Below are positions 1-8,585 of a stretch of 64,000 nt of DNA, piece after piece. Each line of letters starts with the position of its first letter. The first letter of the stretch is position 1. Source of the DNA: Nocardioides sp. CER19 (GTDB lineage Bacteria; Actinomycetota; Actinomycetes; Propionibacteriales; Nocardioidaceae); the NCBI RefSeq assembly GCF_029846275.1, contig NZ_JARVWS010000001.1:1054001-1118000 (forward strand), given 5' to 3'. The notes beneath the pieces were generated by a model. That model was not told where the DNA came from. It searched no databases and saw only the letters and a list, made by a program, of their open reading frames with translations. Position numbers and translations under genes: made by a program.

Positions 1-219
1 CAGGTCTCCGCGCACGACGTCATCGACGTCCGCGAGAAGTCGCTGGAGATGACCCCCTTCATCGTGGCTCGCGAGACCCACGGCGAGCGCGTCGTCCCCG
101 CGTGGCTCGAGGCCATCCCGGGTCGCATGCGGATCTTCGTGCACCAGCTCCCCGTCCGGGCCCAGATCGACATCCCGGTCCAGGAGCAGCTCATCGTCGA
201 GTACTACTCGAAGCTGTGA
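1..219 (+). CDS. rpsD: 30S ribosomal protein S4, C-terminal part (5' end outside window)
   Basis: Open frame from the first base to a TGA at 217-219, encoding the last 72 residues of ribosomal protein S4. The S4-like RNA-binding tail (VIDVREKS, then VPAWLE, then the ending VEYYSKL) is typical of actinobacterial S4. S4 binds 16S rRNA early in small-subunit assembly. It sits directly upstream of rpoA, as expected for the actinobacterial alpha operon. The start and N-terminal domain are beyond the left edge, so nothing can be said about them. Confidence 0.95.
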   Translation, partial: QVSAHDVIDVREKSLEMTPFIVARETHGERVVPAWLEAIPGRMRIFVHQLPVRAQIDIPVQEQLIVEYYSKL

Positions 220-226
220 TCCCCGG

Positions 227-262
227 CCGGCACCCCTGACCAGCTAAGGAACGGGGTGCCGG
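227..262 (+). terminator. Hairpin between rpsD and rpoA
   Basis: A 10-bp perfect stem (CCGGCACCCC at 227-236 and GGGGTGCCGG at 253-262) with a 16-nt loop lies 7 nt after the rpsD stop. It has no following T-run. It could be a terminator or attenuator that reduces transcription into rpoA, or an mRNA processing structure. Function is inferred from position only. Confidence 0.5.
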
Positions 263-292
263 TCGAACCACTTCCGTCACCACCCTGGAGTT

Positions 293-320
293 CGGGCCTG
301 TCATATAGCGGGTAGGCCCG
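293..320 (+). promoter_or_regulatory. Small hairpin and possible -10 upstream of rpoA
   Basis: CGGGCCT (293-299) and AGGCCCG (314-320) form a 7-bp stem whose loop contains the AT-rich stretch CATATAGC. The hexamer CATATA or TATAGC could serve as a -10 for an rpoA promoter about 30 nt before the start. No convincing -35 was found, so this is tentative. Confidence 0.3.
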
Positions 321-335
321 GAAAGGAAAGAACCA

Positions 336-1352
336 GTGCTCATCGCACAGCGCCCCACCCTGTCGGAAGAGACCGTCGACGAGTTCCGCTCGCGGTTCGT
401 CATCGAGCCCCTGGAGCCCGGCTTCGGCTACACGCTCGGGAACAGCCTCCGTCGTACGCTCCTGTCCTCGATCCCCGGTGCCGCGGTCACCAGCATCAAG
501 ATCGACGGCGTCCTCCACGAGTTCTCGACCATCGAGGGCGTCAAGGAGGACGTCACCGAGGTCATCCTCAACCTGAAGGGTCTGGTCGTCTCCTCGGAGC
601 ACGACGAGCCCGTCACCATGTACCTCCGCAAGTCGGGTGCCGGTGACGTCACCGCCGCCGACATCGCGCCGCCGGCCGGTGTCGAGGTGCACAACCCCGA
701 CCTGAAGATCGCGACCCTGTCCGACAAGGGCAAGATCGAGCTCGAGCTCGTCGTCGAGCGTGGCCGTGGCTACGTCTCCGCCGTCCAGAACAAGGGCGCC
801 GACAACGAGATCGGCCGCATCCCGGTCGACTCGATCTACAGCCCCGTGCTGAAGGTCTCCTACAAGGTCGAGGCGACCCGTGTCGAGCAGCGCACCGACT
901 TCGACAAGCTCGTCATCGACGTCGAGACCAAGCCGTCGATCAAGCCGCGCGACGCCATCGCGTCGGCCGGCAAGACGCTGGTCGAGCTCTTCGGCCTGGC
1001 CCGTGAGCTCAACGTCGAGGCCGAGGGCATCGACATCGGCCCGTCGCCCGTCGACGAGCAGCTCGCCGCCGACCTGGCCCTGCCGGTCGAGGACCTGCAG
1101 CTCACCGTCCGGTCCTACAACTGCCTCAAGCGCGAGGGCATCCACACCGTGGGTGAGCTCATCAGCCGCTCGGAGCAGGACCTGCTGGACATCCGCAACT
1201 TCGGCGCCAAGTCGATCGACGAGGTCAAGGCGAAGCTGCACGAGATGGGCCTGTCCCTCAAGGACAGCGCGCCGGGCTTCGACCCGTCGGCCGCCCTCGC
1301 CGCCTACGGCGACGATGACGACGACGCCTTCGTCGAGGACGAGCAGTACTGA
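336..1352 (+). CDS. rpoA: DNA-directed RNA polymerase subunit alpha
   Basis: 338-residue RNA polymerase alpha subunit, the usual actinobacterial length. The N-terminal dimerisation/assembly domain (about residues 1-225, with the [15 protein letters not shown] motif) is followed by a linker and the C-terminal domain (about 245-315) that contacts promoter UP elements and activators ([23 protein letters not shown]). The tail is very acidic ([14 protein letters not shown]). The GTG start is supported by the purine-rich GGAAAGGAAAG just upstream and by the family N-terminus LIAQRPTL. It lies in the rpsD-rpoA-rplQ operon. Confidence 0.99.
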   Translation: MLIAQRPTLSEETVDEFRSRFVIEPLEPGFGYTLGNSLRRTLLSSIPGAAVTSIKIDGVLHEFSTIEGVKEDVTEVILNLKGLVVSSEHDEPVTMYLRKSGAGDVTAADIAPPAGVEVHNPDLKIATLSDKGKIELELVVERGRGYVSAVQNKGADNEIGRIPVDSIYSPVLKVSYKVEATRVEQRTDFDKLVIDVETKPSIKPRDAIASAGKTLVELFGLARELNVEAEGIDIGPSPVDEQLAADLALPVEDLQLTVRSYNCLKREGIHTVGELISRSEQDLLDIRNFGAKSIDEVKAKLHEMGLSLKDSAPGFDPSAALAAYGDDDDDAFVEDEQY

Positions 1353-1365
1353 TCACTCGTTGATG

Positions 1366-1397
1366 GAGCCTGTCGAGATCACGATCTCGACAGGCTC
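1366..1397. repeat. Perfect 15-bp palindrome between rpoA and rplQ
   Basis: GAGCCTGTCGAGATC (1366-1380) and its exact reverse complement (1383-1397) are separated by only two bases. The GAGCCTGTCGAGA core resembles dispersed palindromic repeats often seen in intergenic DNA of high-GC actinobacteria (recollection, not searched). It can act as an mRNA hairpin within the rpoA-rplQ transcript. It is too symmetric and too far from the start codon to be an SD element. Confidence 0.6.
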
Positions 1398-1481
1398 GAC
1401 CAGCGGTCACCAAAACCGGCCCGCACCCGGCGGGCCGTCTACCCCGGTACCTAGTACGGCCGGAGAGAAAGGAAGAGGCAG

Positions 1482-2066
1482 ATGCCTACTCCCAAGAAGG
1501 GCGCCCGCCTCGGCGGCAGCCCCGCGCACCAGCGGCTGATCCTCTCGAACCTGGCCACCCAGCTGTTCGAGCACGGCCGGATCACCACCACCGAGGCCAA
1601 GGCGCGCACGCTGCGTCCCGTCGCGGAGAAGCTGATCACCAAGGCGAAGAAGGGCGACCTGCACAACCGTCGCGAGGTCCTCAAGACCATCCGCGACAAG
1701 GGCGTCGTCCACAAGCTCTTCACCGAGATCGCCGAGACGTTCACCGAGCGTCCGGGCGGCTACACCCGCATCACCAAGCTCGGGCCGCGCAAGGGCGACA
1801 ACGCCCCCATGGCGGTCATCGAGCTGGTGACCGAGGCCTACCAGCCGAAGCCGGCCGGCAAGAAGGCCGACAAGAAGGCCGACAAGACGGCCGAGGCCGC
1901 TCCGGTCGTCGAGGAGGCTCCCGCCGAGGAGACCACCGAGGTGACCGAGGTCGAGGAGACCGAGGCCGCGGACACCGCCACCGAGGCTCCGGCCGAGGAG
2001 ACCACCGAGGCTGCCGCCGAGGAGGCTCCCGCCGCCGAGGAGACCACCGAGGAAGAGCAGGCCTGA
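1482..2066 (+). CDS. rplQ: 50S ribosomal protein L17 with long acidic C-terminal extension
   Basis: The first ~120 residues are a standard L17 ([28 protein letters not shown]), a protein near the peptide exit tunnel. From about residue 124 the protein continues for ~70 residues of low-complexity A/E/T/P sequence: first a Lys/Asp stretch (KKADKKADK), then repeats of [10 protein letters not shown] type. Bacterial L17 is usually 115-130 residues. Extensions of this kind occur in some actinobacteria; their function is unknown. The ATG follows the purine-rich GAGAAAGGAAGAG. It ends the alpha operon. Confidence 0.98.
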   Translation: MPTPKKGARLGGSPAHQRLILSNLATQLFEHGRITTTEAKARTLRPVAEKLITKAKKGDLHNRREVLKTIRDKGVVHKLFTEIAETFTERPGGYTRITKLGPRKGDNAPMAVIELVTEAYQPKPAGKKADKKADKTAEAAPVVEEAPAEETTEVTEVEETEAADTATEAPAEETTEAAAEEAPAAEETTEEEQA

Positions 2067-2082
2067 GGCCTGATCCTCTTCG

Positions 2083-2118
2083 ACGAGGGCCCGTCACCGC
2101 GAGGTGGCGGGCCCTCGT
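2083..2118. terminator. Terminator hairpin between convergent rplQ and DUF72 gene
   Basis: A 16-bp stem (2083-2098 with 2103-2118, one G-T wobble) closes on a GCGA tetraloop (2099-2102), 17 nt after the rplQ stop. It lies between convergent genes, so it can end transcription from both sides. There is only a weak T-rich follow-up (TTGCCT), as is common for actinobacterial terminators. Confidence 0.8.
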
Positions 2119-2134
2119 TGCCTCTCGCGGTGAC

Positions 2135-2866
2135 TCACCCCAGCAGCTCCAGCAGCTGGCGCGCGTTGGCCGGCGCATAGCCGGAGCCGTCGTTGTCGAA
2201 GTAGCCCCACACCTCGCGCCCCTCGTCCCGCCAGCCGGAGATCCGCTCGGCCCACGTCCGGAGCGCATCGGGGGAGTAGTTCCCCGCATACAGCGGCCGG
2301 TCGGTCGGGCCGTGCCAGCGGCAGTAGACGAACGGGGCGGTCGCCCGCAGGACGGTGTGCAGACCGGTGCCGTGGGTGACGACGTACGCCGCCCGGTGCT
2401 TCTCGAGCAGCGCGGCCACCGCGTCGTCGTCCCAGGACGGGTGGCGCAGCTCCATCGCCACCTTGAGGTCGCTCGGCATCCGGCCGAGGAAGGCGTCGAG
2501 CCGGTCGTCGTCGCGCTCGAAGTCTCCCGGCAGCTGGACGAGCACTGCCCCGGCCCGGTCGCCGAGCGCCCGCATCGCCGCCTCCAGCCGCTCCGCCCAA
2601 GCGCCGTCGGGGTCGTTGAGACGCCGACCGTGGCTGATCCAGCGCGAGGCCTTCACCGACATCCTGAAGCCGTCGGGCAGCGACCGTGACCAGCCCTGGA
2701 AGGGTCGCAGCCCCGGCCAGCGGTAGAACGACGCGTTGAGCTCGACGGTGTCGAACCGCTCCGCGTAGAAGTCCCGCCAGCGGGCGCGCCCGAGCCCGTC
2801 GGGGTAGAACCGCCCGGCCCAGTGGTCGTAGGTCCATCCCGAGGTGCCGATCCGCACGCCGTCCAT
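2135..2866 (-). CDS. DUF72 domain-containing protein (YecE-like)
   Basis: 243-residue protein of the DUF72/YecE family, which adopts a TIM-barrel fold and has no established reaction. Family hallmarks are visible: IGTSGWTYDHW at the N-terminus, the ELNASFYRWP segment (about 41-51), VKASRWISH, AMELRHPSW, and the C-terminal YFDNDGSGYAPANA. It is convergent with rplQ and divergent from truA. The assignment to DUF72 is secure; no specific function is claimed. Confidence 0.9.
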   Translation of the reverse strand: MDGVRIGTSGWTYDHWAGRFYPDGLGRARWRDFYAERFDTVELNASFYRWPGLRPFQGWSRSLPDGFRMSVKASRWISHGRRLNDPDGAWAERLEAAMRALGDRAGAVLVQLPGDFERDDDRLDAFLGRMPSDLKVAMELRHPSWDDDAVAALLEKHRAAYVVTHGTGLHTVLRATAPFVYCRWHGPTDRPLYAGNYSPDALRTWAERISGWRDEGREVWGYFDNDGSGYAPANARQLLELLG

Positions 2867-2911
2867 GGGCCACTTGTACCCGAAGCGTGCCGGTGTGCTG
2901 CTGATGCTTCA

Positions 2912-2987
2912 TCGAGGTATGCAGGCGAGCCGTCACCTCCCACGGGGAGCTCCGCACGGGAAGTGCACATTCGGCTGCATACCTCGA
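2912..2987. repeat. 13-bp inverted repeat between DUF72 gene and truA
   Basis: TCGAGGTATGCAG (2912-2924) and its exact reverse complement (2975-2987) flank 50 nt. The arms lie between two divergent genes, so they could be a split operator, a cruciform or a dispersed repeat unit. They are too far apart to be a classical terminator. Confidence 0.55.
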
Positions 2988-3027
2988 CGAACAGCCGCCG
3001 CGGGCACGCACCCCGCCGAGTGGAAGG

Positions 3028-3882
3028 ATGACCGCCGTGCGCATCCGGATCGACCTCGCCTACGACGGCACCGACTTCCACGGCTGGGCCGCCCAGCCGG
3101 GGCTGCGGACCGTCCAGGGCGAGCTCGAGACGGCGCTGGCGACCGCGTTCCGGCTGCCGGAGGACGAGCGGCTCCGGGTGACCTGCGCGGGCCGCACGGA
3201 CACCGGCGTCCACGCCCGCGGGCAGGTCGTCCACGTGGACGTCGACGAGGGTGTGGTCGGGGCCAGCGCGGGTCGCTCCCCGCAGCCCCCGCTCGAGGCG
3301 CTGGTACGCCGCCTCAACGGCATGCTGCCGGCCGACGTACGCATCCACCGCGCCCGGGCGGCGGCGGCCGGGTTCGACGCCCGCTTCTCGGCGCTGTGGC
3401 GCCGCTACGCCTACCGGATCGCGGACACCCCGACGGCGTACGACCCGCTGCGTCGCCACCACGTGCTGCACTGGCCGCGTCCGCTCGATCTGTCGCTGAT
3501 GAACGCCGCCGCCGCGGACCTGGTCGGCCTGCACGACTTCGCGGGGTTCTGCAAGGCGCGCGAGGGCGCGACGACCATCCGGACGATCCAGACGCTGGTG
3601 TGGGAGCGCGACGAGGCCGGGGTGGCCGTCGCCCGCGTGGTCGCCGACGCGTTCTGCCACGGCATGGTGCGCGCGCTCGTCGGCTGCCTGGTCGCGATCG
3701 GGGAGGGGCGCAAGGAGATCGGCTGGGCCACCGACGTGCTCGGCCAGCCGGTGCGGACCTCGGCCGTGCACGCCGCGTCGCCGCGCGGCCTCACCCTCGA
3801 GGAGGTCGGCTACCCGCCCGACGCCGAGCTCGAGGCGCGCGCCGTGCAGACCCGGGCCAAGCGGGAGGCCGTCGATGACTGA
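3028..3882 (+). CDS. truA: tRNA pseudouridine(38-40) synthase
   Basis: 284-residue TruA, which isomerises U38-U40 of tRNA anticodon arms to pseudouridine. The catalytic Asp is in GRTDTGVHA (about residues 55-63). The N-terminal RIDLAYDGTDFHGWA and the FCKAREG and FCHGMVRALVG motifs are typical. The position shortly after rplQ matches the usual rplQ-truA neighbourhood of actinobacteria, here with the DUF72 gene between them in the opposite direction. The last 8 nt overlap the next gene, implying translational coupling. Confidence 0.97.
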   Translation: MTAVRIRIDLAYDGTDFHGWAAQPGLRTVQGELETALATAFRLPEDERLRVTCAGRTDTGVHARGQVVHVDVDEGVVGASAGRSPQPPLEALVRRLNGMLPADVRIHRARAAAAGFDARFSALWRRYAYRIADTPTAYDPLRRHHVLHWPRPLDLSLMNAAAADLVGLHDFAGFCKAREGATTIRTIQTLVWERDEAGVAVARVVADAFCHGMVRALVGCLVAIGEGRKEIGWATDVLGQPVRTSAVHAASPRGLTLEEVGYPPDAELEARAVQTRAKREAVDD

Positions 3883-4501
3883 CGAGCACGAGCACTACTT
3901 CACCGCCGACCCGTCGGTGCCCTTCGAGCGGATCCCGCTGACCGCCGACGTGTGGGGCCGCGAGCTGGAGCTGGTGAGCGGCACTGGCGTCTTCGCCCAG
4001 GGCCGCCTCGACATCGGCACCAGCGTGCTGTTCCGCGAGACCGAGCCGCCGGCGCCCGGCCGGATCCTCGACCTGGGCTGCGGGTACGGCGTCATCGGCC
4101 TGGCCATCGCCGACCACTGGGCACGGCAGGCGGGACCGGCGGAGGGCTTCGTCACCGGCGTCGACGTCAACGAGCGCGCCGTGCTGCTCGCCAACGAGAA
4201 CGCCGCGTCCCTGGGGCTGACGAACTACCGCGCGACGACGCCGGCGGAGGCTCTGGCCCAGGGGACGCCCGAGTACGACGAGATCTGGAGCAACCCCCCG
4301 ATCCGGATCGGCAAGCAGGCGCTGCACGAGCTGCTGCTCACCTGGCTGCCGCGACTGGCCCCCGGCGGCCGGGCCGTCATGGTCGTCGGCAAGAACCTCG
4401 GTGGCGACAGCCTGCAGCGGTGGCTGACCGAGCAGGGCTACCCGACGACCCGGTTCGCCAGCGCGAAGGGGTTCCGCGTCCTCGAGACGATCAGGGCCTG
4501 A
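3875..4501 (+). CDS. Class I SAM-dependent methyltransferase (RsmC-like)
   Basis: 208-residue methyltransferase resembling the catalytic half of RsmC/RlmG-type rRNA guanine-N2 methyltransferases. Motif I is LDLGCGYGVIGL, the acidic end of strand 2 is GVDVNERA, and the catalytic motif is SNPPIRIGK (the NPPF/Y-like motif of N-methyltransferases acting on exocyclic amines). The overlap with truA supports a role in RNA modification. The exact target (rRNA or tRNA) cannot be told from sequence. It overlaps the convergent P450 gene by 11 bp. Confidence 0.85.
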   Translation: MTDEHEHYFTADPSVPFERIPLTADVWGRELELVSGTGVFAQGRLDIGTSVLFRETEPPAPGRILDLGCGYGVIGLAIADHWARQAGPAEGFVTGVDVNERAVLLANENAASLGLTNYRATTPAEALAQGTPEYDEIWSNPPIRIGKQALHELLLTWLPRLAPGGRAVMVVGKNLGGDSLQRWLTEQGYPTTRFASAKGFRVLETIRA

Positions 4502-5777
4502 GCCGGACCGGCAGCCTGTCGAGGCTGTAGACGATCGACAGGTCGCGGAAGCCGAGCTCGGAGATGTCGTCGCTGGCCATGGCAAGGTCCGGGAAGCGCG
4601 CGGAGAGCCCCGTGAGGGCGGCCCGCAGCTCCATCCGGGCCAGCTCGGCGCCGACGCAGCGGTGCAGGCCGTGGCCGAACGCCAGGTGCTGGGTGCCGGC
4701 GTTGCGCAGGTCGAACTGCTCGGGGTGGGGGACGGCCGCGGGGTCGCGATTCGCGCCGTTGAGCGACACGATCACGACGGCGCCCTTCTTCACGTGATGG
4801 CCGAACAGGTCGTGGTCCTCGCGGGCGAACCGCGGGAACGCGATCTGCACGGGGCAGAGGTAGCGCAGCAGCTCCTCGACGACCAGGTCGACCTGCCCCC
4901 GGTCACCGGAGCGCAGGGCCGTGTAGGCGCTCGGCTGCCGCAGCAGCACGTAGGTGCCCATCGAGAGCATCGACGCGGAGGTCTCGTAGCCGCCCAGGAA
5001 GACGCCGTCGACGAGCCCGCCCAGCTCCACGTCGTCGTACTCGTGGCCCTTGGTGCGGATGAGCTCGCCGATGAGCCCCTCGCCGGGGTCCGTGCGCTGC
5101 TGGCGCACGGTCTCGATGAGGAAGCGTCGGGTCTCGGTCGCGGCCCCGAACGACGCAGCGCCGCCCTTGCTCACGTCGAAGCGGGCGACCCCGAGCCCGT
5201 GGAACTCGTCGCGCACCTCCTCGGGCATGCCGAGCAGCTCGCAGATCACGCGGAACGGGATCTCAAAGCCGAAGCGCTGCACCAGGTCGACGACCGGGCC
5301 GCTCGCCTCCATCTCGTCGAGCGCGTCGGAGACGATCCGATCGATCATCTCGTCCAGCCGGCGGAGCCGGCGCATCGTGAACTCGGGGGTCAGCAGACCG
5401 CGCAGGCGGCTGTGGTCGGGCGGGTCGGTCATCCCGAGGCCGCCGATGCCCTCCGCGCCGGTGCGCGCGCCGAGCAGGTGCCGCATGTCGTTCGAGTACG
5501 ACGTCGCGTCGGCGAGCACCTGCCGGGACTCGGCGTGCCCGGTGACGAGGAAGATGTCCAGCCCGAGCACGTTGCCCAGCAGCGTGACCGGGTCCTGGGC
5601 CCGCTGCTCGGCCAGCTGCGGCACGGGATCGACCGCGTGCCGGCGGAGCGGGTAGGTGAGGTGCTCGGGCACCTTCTTGAGCGTGGTGATGTCCGGCAGC
5701 GGTGACGCCTGCCGGCGCATGGCCAACCGGAGGACGCCGCGCCGGAGCGGAGCGGGCATCCACGACATCGAGGTCAT
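4491..5777 (-). CDS. Cytochrome P450
   Basis: 428-residue soluble bacterial P450. The I-helix motif GGYETSA, the K-helix ExxR in EELLRY, and the heme-binding loop FGHGLHRCVG (proximal Cys about residue 374) are all present, so the enzyme should be active with external ferredoxin partners. No ferredoxin or ferredoxin reductase gene is nearby. The substrate is unknown. The ATG at 5777 is chosen because the frame upstream (to 5825) is not P450-like. It is convergent with, and overlaps, the methyltransferase gene. Confidence 0.93.
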   Translation of the reverse strand: MTSMSWMPAPLRRGVLRLAMRRQASPLPDITTLKKVPEHLTYPLRRHAVDPVPQLAEQRAQDPVTLLGNVLGLDIFLVTGHAESRQVLADATSYSNDMRHLLGARTGAEGIGGLGMTDPPDHSRLRGLLTPEFTMRRLRRLDEMIDRIVSDALDEMEASGPVVDLVQRFGFEIPFRVICELLGMPEEVRDEFHGLGVARFDVSKGGAASFGAATETRRFLIETVRQQRTDPGEGLIGELIRTKGHEYDDVELGGLVDGVFLGGYETSASMLSMGTYVLLRQPSAYTALRSGDRGQVDLVVEELLRYLCPVQIAFPRFAREDHDLFGHHVKKGAVVIVSLNGANRDPAAVPHPEQFDLRNAGTQHLAFGHGLHRCVGAELARMELRAALTGLSARFPDLAMASDDISELGFRDLSIVYSLDRLPVRLRP

Positions 5778-5848
5778 GGGCAGCAGTTTGCTCGACCTGC
5801 CTGAGAAATGTGCATAGGGGTCCACCCTGAACGACCCCGTGTCCGGTC

Positions 5849-6814
5849 TCAGGCGTGCAGGACGGTGCGGAACAGGGCACAGGTCTCCTCGATGGCGGCC
5901 TGCGCGGCACGCGAGTAGCGGCCCATGTCGACGAAGCCGTGGATCAGGCCCGGGTAGGTCCGCAGCTCGACCGGGACACCCGCGCCCTCGAGCTGCCGCG
6001 CGTACGCCGCCCCGGCGTCGCGCAGCGGGTCGAACTGCCCCACCACGACCACGGCAGGCGCGACGCCGGTGACGTCCCCGCGCGCGGGCGAGAGCCGGGG
6101 GTCGGCGGGGTCGGCGTCGCCGAGGTACTGCTCGAGGAACCAGGCCATGGTCGGGGCGTCGAGGAAGTACCCCTCGGCGTTCTCGGTGCGGCTCGGGTGG
6201 TCGGTGAGCACGTCGGTCGCGGGGTAGATGAGCAGCTGGCCGGCGAGCGTCGTGCCCTCGTCGCGGAGCGTCTGCGCGACGACGGCAGCGAGGTTGCCCC
6301 CGGCGCTGTCACCGCCCACGGCGACGACAGGCGTCCCACCGAGCCCGGCGGACGGGTCGGCGGCCCGTTCGGCCACCCAGCGGGTGGCGGCCTCGGCGTC
6401 GTCGACGGCGGCGGGGAACCGGTGCTCCGGCGCCAGCCGGTAGTCGACGCTGACCACGACGGCGTCGCAGTCGCGGGCGAGCGTGCGGCAGGTGAGGTCG
6501 TGGGTGTCGAGGTCGCCGATCACCCAGCCGCCGCCGTGGAAGAACACCAGGGTCGGCAGGTCGCCGGCCCGGGGCCGGTAGACGCGGGCCGGGAGGTCGC
6601 CGGCCGGTCCCGGGATCGCGAGCTCGGACACCGTCGCCATCTCCGGCAGCAGGGCTGGGTCGCGCAGGTCGACGGCCAGCGTCCGGAACCCGGCCCGCGC
6701 GTCCGCGGGCGTCTCCTGCCACATCGGCGGGTGGCCGGCCTCGGCAAGGAAGCCCAGCAGCGCGGCGAGCTCCGGATCGAGGGCGGGGTCCAGGGCGGGC
6801 GTGGTGTCGGTCAC
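5849..6814 (-). CDS. Alpha/beta hydrolase (hormone-sensitive lipase-type esterase)
   Basis: 321-residue esterase of the HSL (bacterial family IV) type. The oxyanion-hole motif HGGGWV, the nucleophile motif GDSAGG, and C-terminal Asp (FDPLRD) and His (IHGF) give a complete catalytic triad. It likely hydrolyses short-chain carboxylic esters in the cytoplasm. The GTG at 6814 is preferred; the frame continues a few codons further upstream without family character. It is transcribed in the same direction as the P450 (71-bp gap) and may share its transcript. Confidence 0.92.
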   Translation of the reverse strand: MTDTTPALDPALDPELAALLGFLAEAGHPPMWQETPADARAGFRTLAVDLRDPALLPEMATVSELAIPGPAGDLPARVYRPRAGDLPTLVFFHGGGWVIGDLDTHDLTCRTLARDCDAVVVSVDYRLAPEHRFPAAVDDAEAATRWVAERAADPSAGLGGTPVVAVGGDSAGGNLAAVVAQTLRDEGTTLAGQLLIYPATDVLTDHPSRTENAEGYFLDAPTMAWFLEQYLGDADPADPRLSPARGDVTGVAPAVVVVGQFDPLRDAGAAYARQLEGAGVPVELRTYPGLIHGFVDMGRYSRAAQAAIEETCALFRTVLHA

Positions 6815-6908
6815 GGCTGACAGTAAAGGGCGCCTGGACGGCGCGGACAAGGACGCGGGCGCGAAAACCCGGTGCCGGGTGAGGGCTCGCGGGGGAGGAT
6901 GTCCCCTC

Positions 6909-8585
6909 GTGGGACATGTCGACGTCGCGAACGTGCGTTACGAGCTGCCGGACGGCCGGGTGCTCCTCGACGACGTCTCCTTCCGCGTGGGCGAGGGCGC
7001 CAAGGTCGCCCTGGTCGGCGCCAACGGCGCGGGCAAGACCACGCTGCTGCGGATCATCACCGGCGACGTCGTACCGACCGGGGGCGTCGTCACGAGGTCG
7101 GGCGGACTCGGCGTCATGCGGCAGAAGGTCGGCGAGGGCGCGACCACGGTGGGCGAGCTGTTGCTGAGCGTCGCCCCCGCCCGGATCCGGACGGCGTCCG
7201 CCGACGTCGACGCCTGCGAGCTCGCGCTGATGGACGACGACGACGAGCGCACGCAGCTGCGCTACGCCGAGGCGCTCGCCGAGTACGCCGACGCGGGCGG
7301 CTACGACCTCGAGGTCACCTGGGACGTCTGCACGATGGCGGCCCTCGCGCTGCCCTACGACCGGGCGCGGTACCGCTCGCTCGGCACGCTGTCGGGCGGC
7401 GAGCAGAAGCGCCTCGTCCTGGAGTACCTCCTGCGCGGCCCGGACGAGGTCCTCCTCCTCGACGAGCCCGACAACTTCCTCGACGTACCGGGCAAGATCT
7501 GGCTCGAGGAGCGGATCCGGGAGTCGCCCAAGACGATCCTCTACATCAGCCACGACCGCGAGCTCCTCGCGAACACCGCCACCCGCGTGGTCACCGTCGA
7601 GCTCGGCCACGCCGGCAACCTCGTGTGGACCCACCCCGGTGGCTTCGCGAGCTATCACGCGGCGCGCCGCGACCGGTTCGCCCGCTTCGAGGAGCTCCGC
7701 AGGCGCTGGGACGAGGAGCACGCCAAGCTCAAGGCGCTCGTCCTGATGTACAAGCAGAAGGCCGCCTACAACGACGGGTTGGCCAGCCAGTACAAGGCCG
7801 CGCAGACGCGGCTCCGGAAGTTCGAGGAGGCCGGGCCGCCGACCGAGCAGCCCCGCGAGCAGCAGGTCACCATGCGGCTGACCGGCGGCCGCACGGGCAA
7901 GCGGGCCGTGGTCTGCGAGGGGCTCGAGCTGACCGGTCTCATGAGGCCGTTCGACCTCGAGGTCTGGTACGGCGAGCGGGTGGCCGTCCTCGGCTCCAAC
8001 GGCTCGGGCAAGTCCCACTTCCTCCGGTTGCTCGCCGCCGGCGGGAGCCGACCCGACAAGGAGCACGAGCCGGTGGGCGACGGCGACATCGCGCCCGTGC
8101 GGCACCGCGGCATGGCGAAGCTCGGCGCCCGGGTGCGCCCGGGCTGGTTCGTCCAGACCCACGAGCACCCCGAGCTGCTCGGGCGGACGTTGCTCGAGAT
8201 CCTCCACCGCGGCGACGAGCACCGGGAGGGCATGGGCCGCGAGCAGGCGAGCCGCGTGCTCGACCGCTACGAGCTGTCGGCCAGCGCCGAGCAGCGCTTC
8301 GAGTCGCTGAGCGGCGGCCAGCAGGCGCGCTTCCAGATCCTGCTGCTCGAGCTCTCGGGCGCGACGCTGCTGCTGCTCGACGAGCCGACCGACAACCTCG
8401 ACGTGCAGTCGGCCGAGGCTCTCGAGGACGGCCTCCGGTCGTTCGAGGGCACCGTCCTGGCGGTCACCCACGACCGTTGGTTCACCCGCGACTTCGACCG
8501 CTTCCTCGTCTACGGGGCCGACGGCACCGTCTATGAGGCACCCGAGCCGGTCTGGGACGAGGGCCGCGTGGAGCGGGTGCGCTGA
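6909..8585 (+). CDS. ABC-F family ATP-binding protein
   Basis: 558-residue protein with two ABC ATPase domains and no membrane segments, typical of ABC-F proteins, which act on the ribosome (translation factors or antibiotic resistance). Walker A motifs: GANGAGKTT near residue 40 and GSNGSGKS in the second half; signature motifs LSGGEQKR and LSGGQQAR; Walker B LLLDEPDN and LLLDEPTDN. The inter-domain linker is charged (EELRRRWDEEHAKLKAL). The GTG at 6909 begins the first domain (GHVDVANVRYEL) and follows a GAGGAT hexamer by 8 nt, suggesting a leaderless transcript. The first domain has DEPDN rather than the usual DEPTN. Confidence 0.93.
   Translation: MGHVDVANVRYELPDGRVLLDDVSFRVGEGAKVALVGANGAGKTTLLRIITGDVVPTGGVVTRSGGLGVMRQKVGEGATTVGELLLSVAPARIRTASADVDACELALMDDDDERTQLRYAEALAEYADAGGYDLEVTWDVCTMAALALPYDRARYRSLGTLSGGEQKRLVLEYLLRGPDEVLLLDEPDNFLDVPGKIWLEERIRESPKTILYISHDRELLANTATRVVTVELGHAGNLVWTHPGGFASYHAARRDRFARFEELRRRWDEEHAKLKALVLMYKQKAAYNDGLASQYKAAQTRLRKFEEAGPPTEQPREQQVTMRLTGGRTGKRAVVCEGLELTGLMRPFDLEVWYGERVAVLGSNGSGKSHFLRLLAAGGSRPDKEHEPVGDGDIAPVRHRGMAKLGARVRPGWFVQTHEHPELLGRTLLEILHRGDEHREGMGREQASRVLDRYELSASAEQRFESLSGGQQARFQILLLELSGATLLLLDEPTDNLDVQSAEALEDGLRSFEGTVLAVTHDRWFTRDFDRFLVYGADGTVYEAPEPVWDEGRVERVR

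Noticed and set aside
204..1241. Long open frame on the minus strand opposite rpoA
   Set aside because: Composition shadow of the GC-rich rpoA codons; low-complexity Asp/Leu/Val protein with no family motifs, whereas rpoA is certain.
4511..4526. CAGCC/GGCTG hairpin as a terminator for the methyltransferase
   Set aside because: It lies inside the P450 coding end and is short; the genes overlap, so no terminator is expected.
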